Of a DNA stretch of 53,737 bases, positions 43,239-49,906 are shown piece by piece. The notes below the pieces were generated by a model. It made no database searches, was not told the origin of the DNA, and saw nothing but the letters and a program-made list of their open reading frames with translations. The stretch covers positions 1 to 53,737 of the forward strand of contig JAFUPV010000042.1 in the NCBI GenBank assembly GCA_017472605.1. Direction: 5' to 3'. The stretch comes from Lachnospiraceae bacterium. Lineage in GTDB: Bacteria; Bacillota; Clostridia; Lachnospirales; Lachnospiraceae. Made by a program: the position numbers and the translations under genes. Position 1 is the first letter of the stretch. The number at the start of each line of letters is the position of its first letter.

Positions 43239-43266
43239 AGAGACGCTTGTCGGCGTCTCTTTTTTC
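43239..43266 (+). terminator. Terminator of the tRNA pair
   Basis: AGAGACGC and GCGTCTCT pair perfectly around a six-base loop, followed by TTTTTCTTTTT. Confidence 0.92.
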
Positions 43267-43395
43267 TTTTTCAACAGACAATGAACAGCAGCAGAGAGAG
43301 CCACGACGAAATGGTATGGCAAACAAGGCTGCAGGCAGGAATTCCGTCAGCTGCGAAAAAAGGCGAAAAAAAGTGAGATCCTGTCAGGGATTCTA

Positions 43396-43425
43396 TTGTC
43401 AAAAAAGGAAAGTATGTGCTATAAT
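43396..43425 (+). promoter_or_regulatory. Promoter of the C-S lyase gene
   Basis: TTGTCA (43396-43401), 18 bases, then TATAAT (43420-43425), about 45 bases before the start codon. Confidence 0.75.
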
Positions 43426-43470
43426 GTACCATATTCAAAATGGGATAATGTTTCATGGAGGATGAAAGTG

Positions 43471-44655
43471 ATGAAGTACGACTTTTCGTCAATGACACAG
43501 CGCAGGAATACCAATTCTGTCAAGTGGGATCTTGGCGCAGAACATGAGCTGCCGATGTGGGTGGCTGATATGGATTTTGTTACGGCTCCGGCAATTGTGA
43601 AAGCCGTTCAGAAAAAAGCGGAAAGCGGGCTGTGGGGATATACACTGCTGCCGGATGCCTGGAGCGAATCGATTATCAGCTGGTGGAAGAACCGTCATCA
43701 GCTGACGATTGAAAAAGACTGGCTGATGTTTGCGGCAGGCATTGTTCCTGCTGTTTCCAGCGCAGTCCGTGCGCTGACTGCTGTGGGAGAAAAGGTGCTG
43801 CTTCAGTCGCCGGTCTACAACGCGTTCTATCACTGCATCTGTGATAACGGACGTATCGCTCTGGAGAGTCAGCTGGTTTATGAAAACGGCGAATACCGGA
43901 TTGATTTTGATGATCTGGAGAAAAAGCTGGCAGATCCGCTGACAACGGTGATGATCCTTTGCAATCCTCACAATCCGATTGGAAAGATCTGGGACCGTGA
44001 AACGTTGTTACACATCAATGAATTGTGCAGGAAACACCATGTACTTGTGTTTGCTGACGAGATTCACTGTGATCTGACCGATCCGGGATACGACTATGTT
44101 CCGTTTGCGTCTGTATCGGAAGAATGTAAGCAAAACAGTGTTACGTTTCTTGCACCAACCAAGACCTTTAACATTGCCGGACTGAAAACCTCTGCTGTGT
44201 TTGCGGCTGACGAGGTAATTCGTCAGAAGGTCAGCCGTGCGCTGGAGCTGGAAGGCGTGTCCGATGTCAACGCTTTTGCAGTGGATGCGACAATTGCGGC
44301 GTTTACGGAAGGCGGAGAGTGGCTGGACGAGCTGCGGGTCTATCTGGCTGAAAATAAGAAGGTTACTTCAGATTTTCTGCAGAAAGAACTGCCGATGCTT
44401 CATCTGGTACCGTCCCACGCCACCTATCTTCTCTGGATTGACTGCGGCGCAGTAACCGATGACGCGGCGGCACTGTGCGCCTTTCTCCGTGAAAAAACCG
44501 GTCTTTTCCTGAATGAGGGAAATGCCTACGGAACAGGCGGAGAGACCTTCGTCCGGATGAACATCGCCTGCCAGCGGGAACGTCTGCTGGATGGTCTTGG
44601 CCGTCTCAAAGACGGAATTACTGCCTGCCTGGCAGAAAAAACGAATAAAGAGTAA
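43471..44655 (+). CDS. MalY/PatB-type PLP-dependent C-S lyase
   Basis: A 394-residue fold-type I PLP enzyme, expected to cleave cystathionine or cysteine/cystine to pyruvate, ammonia and a thiol. MWVADMDF near the N-terminus is diagnostic of the MalY/PatB group; NPHNPIGKIW and FADEIHCDL hold the PLP-binding Asn and Asp, and the Schiff-base Lys is K231 in PTKTFNIAGLK. GGAGG lies nine bases before ATG 43471; the ATG at 43462 would abut it. The gene after it encodes a sodium:amino-acid symporter, so sulfur amino acid uptake and use is a reasonable guess. The MalY-type repressor role seen in E. coli is not testable here. Confidence 0.88.
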   Translation: MKYDFSSMTQRRNTNSVKWDLGAEHELPMWVADMDFVTAPAIVKAVQKKAESGLWGYTLLPDAWSESIISWWKNRHQLTIEKDWLMFAAGIVPAVSSAVRALTAVGEKVLLQSPVYNAFYHCICDNGRIALESQLVYENGEYRIDFDDLEKKLADPLTTVMILCNPHNPIGKIWDRETLLHINELCRKHHVLVFADEIHCDLTDPGYDYVPFASVSEECKQNSVTFLAPTKTFNIAGLKTSAVFAADEVIRQKVSRALELEGVSDVNAFAVDATIAAFTEGGEWLDELRVYLAENKKVTSDFLQKELPMLHLVPSHATYLLWIDCGAVTDDAAALCAFLREKTGLFLNEGNAYGTGGETFVRMNIACQRERLLDGLGRLKDGITACLAEKTNKE

Positions 44656-44660
44656 CTGGA

Positions 44661-44691
44661 AGGGAGAGGGGGGAGAACCCCCAACAGAAAC
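44661..44691 (+). promoter_or_regulatory. Ribosome-binding site split from the start codon by a G5/C5 hairpin
   Basis: AGGGAGAG is 23 bases from the ATG at 44692, too far to act directly. GGGGG (44669-44673) and CCCCC (44678-44682) form a tight hairpin with an AGAA loop. Folding brings AGGGAGAG to about 9 bases from the ATG. Alternatively the G run is itself the binding site and the hairpin hides it. Confidence 0.4.
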
Positions 44692-46098
44692 ATGCAGCAA
44701 GAGAAAAAAAGAAATTCATTTTCCGGCTCCATCGGCTTTGTAATGGCCGCAGCCGGAAGTGCAGTCGGTCTTGGAAACATCTGGCGTTTTCCATATCTGG
44801 CGGCAAAAGACGGAGGAGGATTGTTCCTCGTCATTTACCTGATCCTGGTGCTTACCTTTGGCTTTACCCTGCTGACAACAGAGATTGCCATCGGAAGAAA
44901 AACGAAGCAGAGTTCCCTGACCGCATACAAGATGCTGAAACCGAAATGGGGCTTTCTCGGTGTGATCGCTTCCCTGGTTCCTGTCATCATCATGCCCTAT
45001 TACTGCGCAATCGGCGGATGGGTGGTAAAATACCTGATCATGTTTGCGACCGGCAGCGGATTTGAGACAGCAGCGGACGGCTATTTTACAGGATACATCA
45101 GTCAGCAGTGGGAACCGATCATCTGGATGGCAGTCTTTTTACTGGTTTCTGCTTTTGTTGTGTTCCGCGGTGTGAATCATGGAATTGAATCGTTTTCAAA
45201 AATTCTGATGCCGATTCTTCTCCTTCTTGTCATTGGCATTGCGGTATTCTCACTGACAATCAGCTATACTGATGCCGATGGTACAGTCAGAACCGGTCTG
45301 GAGGGATTGAAGATCTATCTGATTCCGGATTTTGAAGGACTGACGGTGAAACAGTTTTTCACAACTCTGTTGGACGCCATGGGACAGCTGTTCTTCAGTC
45401 TCAGCGTGGCCATGGGAATTATGATTGCCTATGGCTCCTATGTAAAAGATGACGCGAACATGGTAAAGTCAATCAATCAGATTGAGATTTTCGATACACT
45501 GGTTGCCTTTTTGTCCGGTGTCATGATCATCCCGGCAGTGTTTGCGTTCATGGGACGTGAAGGAATGAGTTCATCCGGTCCGAGCCTGATGTTTGTTTCG
45601 CTGCCGAAGGTTTTCGCGGAAATGGGACCGGTTGGAAACGTGATCGGTTTCCTGTTCTTTGCAATGGTTTTATTTGCAGCATTAACAAGCTCTGTTTCTA
45701 TCATGGAAGCGGTTGTTTCCAGTCTGATGGACAAATTCCATCTGACCAGACTTCGCGCTGCTGCAATCGAAACCGTGGTTGCTCTGATCGCCGGTGTTGT
45801 GGTATGTCTTGGCTATAATGGTCTGTATTTCAACATTACACTGCCAAACGGATCCGCAGCGCAGATTCTTGATGTCATGGACTACATCAGCAATAACATC
45901 ATGATGCCTGTTGTTGCCATCGGAACCTGCATCCTGATCGGATGGGTTCTTGGACCGAAGACGATCATCGATGAAGCAGAGAAGACCGGTCATAAATTCC
46001 ACAGAAGAAGTCTGTATCAGTTTATGATTCGCTTTGCAGCGCCGATTCTTCTGCTCATCCTTCTTCTGAAGTCACTGGGAATTATTACGTTTATTTAA
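44692..46098 (+). CDS. Sodium-dependent amino acid transporter (NSS/SNF family)
   Basis: A 468-residue LeuT-fold symporter with eleven to twelve membrane helices. The first helix has the sodium- and substrate-binding signature AAGSAVGLGNIWRFPYLAAKDGGG. The segment ITRSDxx is not needed for identification; PYYCAIGGWVVKYL and FFSLSVAMGIMIAYGSY are the third and sixth helices of the family. It follows the C-S lyase with a 36-base gap and no new promoter, so the two are probably co-transcribed. Bacterial members carry amino acids such as Leu, Trp or Tyr; the neighbour suggests a sulfur amino acid, but that is inference. The leader has an unusual G5/C5 hairpin. Confidence 0.9.
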   Translation: MQQEKKRNSFSGSIGFVMAAAGSAVGLGNIWRFPYLAAKDGGGLFLVIYLILVLTFGFTLLTTEIAIGRKTKQSSLTAYKMLKPKWGFLGVIASLVPVIIMPYYCAIGGWVVKYLIMFATGSGFETAADGYFTGYISQQWEPIIWMAVFLLVSAFVVFRGVNHGIESFSKILMPILLLLVIGIAVFSLTISYTDADGTVRTGLEGLKIYLIPDFEGLTVKQFFTTLLDAMGQLFFSLSVAMGIMIAYGSYVKDDANMVKSINQIEIFDTLVAFLSGVMIIPAVFAFMGREGMSSSGPSLMFVSLPKVFAEMGPVGNVIGFLFFAMVLFAALTSSVSIMEAVVSSLMDKFHLTRLRAAAIETVVALIAGVVVCLGYNGLYFNITLPNGSAAQILDVMDYISNNIMMPVVAIGTCILIGWVLGPKTIIDEAEKTGHKFHRRSLYQFMIRFAAPILLLILLLKSLGIITFI

Positions 46099-46311
46099 CC
46101 GTGTAATCAGAAATGGCTGCTGTCACCAGTCAAAATGTTTACCGAAAATGACTTCTTGAAACCAGTCAGGATACATGCCGGAGATGGCAGCAGACAGATG
46201 AACTGGATGGCTGTCGGAAACGGCTCCATCATTTTATGCGTGTATGCGTATGCGGCATGGAATTGCCGCAGGCGTTTACATATATACTGAAAAATAAGAG
46301 AGGAAAAACAA
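46099..46311 (+). other. Structured leader/intergenic region before guaA
   Basis: The 213 bases contain CTGCTG (near 46118) complementary to CAGCAG (near 46191), and TGCGGC/GCCGCA (46250-46271) forming a tight hairpin flanked by a weaker outer stem. The purine riboswitch core is not present, and I see no T run. The mRNA leader may be structured, but I cannot assign a known RNA. Confidence 0.35.
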
Positions 46312-47607
46312 ATGAGACAGGATACGATTGTAATCTTGGACCTTGGAAGCACTGAGAATACTGTGCTTGCCAGAGAAATCAGAGCACTCGGAGTGTACAG
46401 TGAGATCTATGCTCACGATATTACAAAAGAGGAGCTTACAGCAATCCCCAATGTAAAGGGTGTGATCCTTTTCGGCGGAGAGAACAGAGTTGTTGATGGT
46501 GTTGCAATTGATGTAAGTCCGGAGCTCTATGAGACTGGTCTGCCGTTCATGGCAATTGACCACGCTCCTGCAAAGTGCAGTGAGACTTATGCAAACTGGG
46601 AAGAGGCACAGCCGCAGTTAAAGGCATTTGTTTTTGATACCTGTAAGGCAGAAGCAAACTGGAACATGGAAAACTTCATTGCCGATCAGGTAGAACTGAT
46701 CCGCAATCAGGTGGGAGATCGCAAGGTTCTTCTTGCTCTTTCCGGCGGTGTAGACAGTTCCGTTGTAGCAGCCCTGCTGATCAAGGCAATCGGCAAGCAG
46801 CTGGTATGTGTCCATGTAAACCATGGTCTGATGCGTAAGGGCGAGTCCGAAAGTGTAATTGAAGTGTTCCGCAACCAGATGGATGCAAATCTGATCTATG
46901 TTGACGCAACCGAGCGCTATCTGACCAAGCTGGAAGGCGTTGCAGATCCGGAGCAGAAGAGAAAGATCATTGGTGCGGAATTCATCCGCATTTTCGAAGA
47001 AGAGGCAAGAAAGCTGGATGGAATCGATTTCCTCGGCCAGGGAACTATTTACCCGGATATCATCGAGAGCGGAACCAAGACTGCAAAGATGGTTAAGTCT
47101 CACCACAACGTTGGCGGACTTCCGGAAGATCTGCAGTTTGAACTGGTTGAGCCTTTGAAGCAGCTGTTCAAGGACGAAGTTCGTGCCTGCGGCGTCGCTC
47201 TTGGCCTGCCGGAGTCTATGGTATATCGTCAGCCGTTCCCGGGACCAGGTCTTGGTGTTCGCTGCCTTGGCGCAATCACCAGAGATCGTCTGGAAGCTGT
47301 CCGCGAATCCGATGCGATTCTTCGCGAGGAGTTTGAGAAGGCCGGTCTGAATCGCAAGGTTTGGCAGTACTTCACCATCGTTCCGGATTTCAAGTCCGTA
47401 GGTGTTCGTGACAACGCCCGCTGCTTCGACTATCCGGTAATCATCCGCGCAGTCAACACCATTGACGCAATGACCGCTTCCATTGAGAGACTGGATTGGG
47501 ATGTTCTGGCGAAGATTACAGACCGGATTCTGAAAGAAGTGAAGAACGTGAACCGCGTTTGTTATGATGTTTCGCCGAAGCCGACGGCTACGATTGAGTG
47601 GGAATAA
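46312..47607 (+). CDS. guaA: GMP synthetase with a deleted glutaminase domain
   Basis: A 431-residue enzyme that should convert XMP to GMP; full GuaA is about 510-520 residues. The ATP pyrophosphatase domain is complete: SGGVDSS at 144-150, VNHGLMRKGES, GQGTIYPDIIESG, SHHNVGGLP, FPGPGLGVRCLG and the terminal SPKPTATIEWE. The N-terminal glutamine amidotransferase domain is cut short: residues 1-80 match the first half (ILDLGSTENTVLAREIRALG, LFGGENRVVDG), but the segment with the nucleophilic Cys (normally GICYG) reads MAIDHAPAK, and the region with catalytic His-Glu is absent, about 80 residues in all. The frame is clean, so this looks like a fixed deletion. It would use free ammonia or a separate glutaminase. 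Confidence 0.9.
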   Translation: MRQDTIVILDLGSTENTVLAREIRALGVYSEIYAHDITKEELTAIPNVKGVILFGGENRVVDGVAIDVSPELYETGLPFMAIDHAPAKCSETYANWEEAQPQLKAFVFDTCKAEANWNMENFIADQVELIRNQVGDRKVLLALSGGVDSSVVAALLIKAIGKQLVCVHVNHGLMRKGESESVIEVFRNQMDANLIYVDATERYLTKLEGVADPEQKRKIIGAEFIRIFEEEARKLDGIDFLGQGTIYPDIIESGTKTAKMVKSHHNVGGLPEDLQFELVEPLKQLFKDEVRACGVALGLPESMVYRQPFPGPGLGVRCLGAITRDRLEAVRESDAILREEFEKAGLNRKVWQYFTIVPDFKSVGVRDNARCFDYPVIIRAVNTIDAMTASIERLDWDVLAKITDRILKEVKNVNRVCYDVSPKPTATIEWE

Positions 47608-47629
47608 AGGTCGAAATTCTCTCAGTCTC

Positions 47630-47654
47630 TGAGGTCTCACAGAGCCTCATTTTT
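47630..47654 (+). terminator. Probable guaA terminator
   Basis: TGAGG (47630-47634) pairs with CCTCA (47645-47649) and is followed by TTTTTCTC. The stem is short. Confidence 0.6.
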
Positions 47655-47765
47655 CTCAAAAAAGCTCGATTTATCTCGTGTTTTCTCCACATTCTCAAGA
47701 ATTGGAGTTTGAACTGAGGTCAATTTGATACCAAAAACAGAATAATTTCAAGTGGCTTTATAGTG

Positions 47766-47801
47766 ATCCGCTCACCCTTATGCGAGTAAAGGTGAGCGGA
47801 T
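47766..47801. repeat. Perfect 11-base inverted repeat near the element boundary
   Basis: ATCCGCTCACC and GGTGAGCGGAT are exact complements around a 14-base loop, followed by TTCTT. It may be a bidirectional terminator for the converging guaA and helicase genes or a recombination-associated site. Confidence 0.6.
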
Positions 47802-47932
47802 TTCTTACATTTTGGGACTTTTCAGAGAAAACTAGGCGTTATTCCGCTGCCGCTACCCATCCCGGAGAATTTATTTGGTACTGCGAAAAGTAGTATCAAC
47901 TGGCTTTGGAGTTATGCCAAGGACAGGATGAT

Positions 47933-49906
47933 TTAAATTGTACTCGATGGATTTTTAACATCAAAGCCTATAGCTGTTAATTTGTCGACAAAGATATCTT
48001 TGAATTTATTGATTTTAGTCTCGTCGACCACCACAACAAGATTTTTTCGCGCTCTCGAACAACCAACATAGAATAATTTATAAGCTGTTAGAATGCCTTC
48101 AATCTTTGAAAGCTTAAATATGTTTTTAGCATTACTTACCGTGCTTTTAGCCAAATAAGCCGTAAAATCATCTTTCAATAGTGCTTCAAAGAGTTTGTTA
48201 GCTCGATATGTGTTCAAGACTTGATTACTATATTCGGCAAGGAGGTTTTTGTTCGTTTCATTCTTATTGTGAGTTTCGGCATTGAGTTCACTTGTTTTCA
48301 TACCCAGCTTTGCTTCGACTTCCATTATTATTTTGCTATATGAATAAAACAAGTCCTCAAATTCTGGCAATGAAAAGTTGTTTTTTGACCACAACTCAAA
48401 GAAGGAATACATACGAACATTGGGCGTAGAATAATTATCTGCTGCTACAAAAATTACTGACTGGTGGCTTTCGCCCTTTACGCCGTGTTGTGTAGATATA
48501 TGTGGTGTACCTAAATAACTAGCAAGATTCTTGATTTCTGCGATTTCAATATTTAATACCTGCTGATACTCTAAGTTTTCCTCATAAATGTTTTTTACGG
48601 CATCGGATACAAGAGATTGTTCAAACAGGCATTCTATAACATCCTTTATTAGAGAATTTTCTCTTTCGTAAACAATTTTGACAGCCTCGAATTTATCTCG
48701 TAGTACCTTTTTATCCGTATGTCTTTTCAATTGGAACAATGCCGAATTAAAAAATCCATTTTCCTTTCTGCATACCGAAATAAGCATTCCATAGTTTTCT
48801 TTCGCATATAACACCATTATGTTATTCAAAAGAAACAAGAACTTCATTAATGCATCAGGATTATCGTTTGACATATCAGATAAAACATCTGTTGGCGAGT
48901 ATTTTCTTCCGAATGAATATGCTTCCATCTTTTCATATGCCGAATATAAATTCTTTGCACCAATTTCCGCATATTTTTCTTTGTTCATCAAATATAACGT
49001 CAGTATTCCTGGAAAGCTTGTTTGAAAATGTTCAACCGCCTCGGTTACATTTGACGTAATGATAGCTCTCGGAGATATATCAGGAGCAATATCCTTATTA
49101 TCTTCAGATGGATCTTGCTTAAAAGAATCATCATTGTAGATCATGTTCAATATTGATATTATTTTTCCTATTGAACGGTGATTGACTGCAAGTCGTTGTG
49201 AGGTATCAAATTCTTGTAATTTTTCTTCGAACGAACCATCATAATTGCGATATATTTGTTGCATTCTATCGCCTAACAAATATAACTGTATGTTTTCTTT
49301 ATTAACTACAGCATCATAGAAAATATCGAGTATATATGCAGAAGTATCTTGATATTCGTCAATAAATATGTAGTTGTACTTATCACTTATTTTCCTCAAC
49401 AATACAGGATATTTTTTGATAAGTTTGTTAGCAAACATTATCAAATCATCGTGGGAAAGTTTGCCTGAGTATAAAGATGTGAATGGCGTTTCTCCATATG
49501 ATAGCTCGCGTAGATTTTCTCGAACAAGATCAACATTTAAATCTCCGTGTTTTTCGATATAATGTTGGTTGCTTTGTTCAATATGTTCATCATTTTCCTC
49601 GTTTTTAATTCTTGCCTTAATCTTTTCTTCGAAGATTTCCCAGTATAAATCCAAGGCTTCTTTGAGTGGATAGAACGGACTGATCAAATCGTTAATATAA
49701 GAATGTATTGTACTTACCGTGACATTAGCGCTATCTAAATCCTTCTTTAACTCATCGGCAGCACGATTTGTATATGTAATACATAAAATCTTGCTTTTCG
49801 GTTCATTAAGACAAATGCTTTTCAAACGAGTACGTATATTCGTGGTTTTTCCACTGCCCGCTGGGGCGTTTATTAAATGCTTATTATTTGTTATTTCGCC
49901 AGCCAT
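47933..49906 (-). CDS. gajB: Gabija-type UvrD-like helicase
   Basis: A 657-residue superfamily 1A helicase. Motifs in order: Walker A APAGSGKTT at 14-22; Ia CITYTNRAADELK; II FIDEYQDTSAYIL; III LLGDRMQQIY; IV LAVNHRS; V STQHGVKGESHQSVIFVA; VI YVGCSRARKNLVVVV. It overlaps the upstream OLD nuclease gene by 16 bases. This gene pair and order is that of the Gabija anti-phage system, in which GajB is the helicase/ATPase that assembles with GajA. The protein is longer than the roughly 500-residue Bacillus GajB, mainly in the region between motifs IV and V. It is AT-rich compared with the core genes, a sign of transfer. Confidence 0.82.
   Translation of the reverse strand: MAGEITNNKHLINAPAGSGKTTNIRTRLKSICLNEPKSKILCITYTNRAADELKKDLDSANVTVSTIHSYINDLISPFYPLKEALDLYWEIFEEKIKARIKNEENDEHIEQSNQHYIEKHGDLNVDLVRENLRELSYGETPFTSLYSGKLSHDDLIMFANKLIKKYPVLLRKISDKYNYIFIDEYQDTSAYILDIFYDAVVNKENIQLYLLGDRMQQIYRNYDGSFEEKLQEFDTSQRLAVNHRSIGKIISILNMIYNDDSFKQDPSEDNKDIAPDISPRAIITSNVTEAVEHFQTSFPGILTLYLMNKEKYAEIGAKNLYSAYEKMEAYSFGRKYSPTDVLSDMSNDNPDALMKFLFLLNNIMVLYAKENYGMLISVCRKENGFFNSALFQLKRHTDKKVLRDKFEAVKIVYERENSLIKDVIECLFEQSLVSDAVKNIYEENLEYQQVLNIEIAEIKNLASYLGTPHISTQHGVKGESHQSVIFVAADNYSTPNVRMYSFFELWSKNNFSLPEFEDLFYSYSKIIMEVEAKLGMKTSELNAETHNKNETNKNLLAEYSNQVLNTYRANKLFEALLKDDFTAYLAKSTVSNAKNIFKLSKIEGILTAYKLFYVGCSRARKNLVVVVDETKINKFKDIFVDKLTAIGFDVKNPSSTI

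Larger units (their letters stand above)
47608..47932. other. Intergenic region between guaA and the AT-rich element
   Basis: No convincing gene is present. It holds the guaA terminator (47630-47654) and a perfect 11-base hairpin (47766-47801). From here rightwards GC drops and gene direction reverses, so a boundary of inserted DNA lies in or beside this stretch. A short open frame ending at about 47937 (ENLFGTAKSSINWLWSYAK in its last part) may be a gene remnant, but has no start. Confidence 0.5.

Noticed and set aside
43008-43376. Open frame of 122 codons across the tRNA pair
   Set aside because: It runs through a tRNA promoter, two well-formed tRNAs and their terminator, so it cannot be a protein gene.
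46200-46311. Possible purine riboswitch upstream of guaA
   Set aside because: The conserved loop and junction bases of the purine aptamer are not present, and there is no terminator or sequestering stem of the expected kind.
47838-47937. Gene remnant reading ENLFGTAKSSINWLWSYAK near the island edge
   Set aside because: It is only about 35 codons, has no start or ribosome site, and a stop lies just upstream. It may be a relic, but cannot be supported as a gene.
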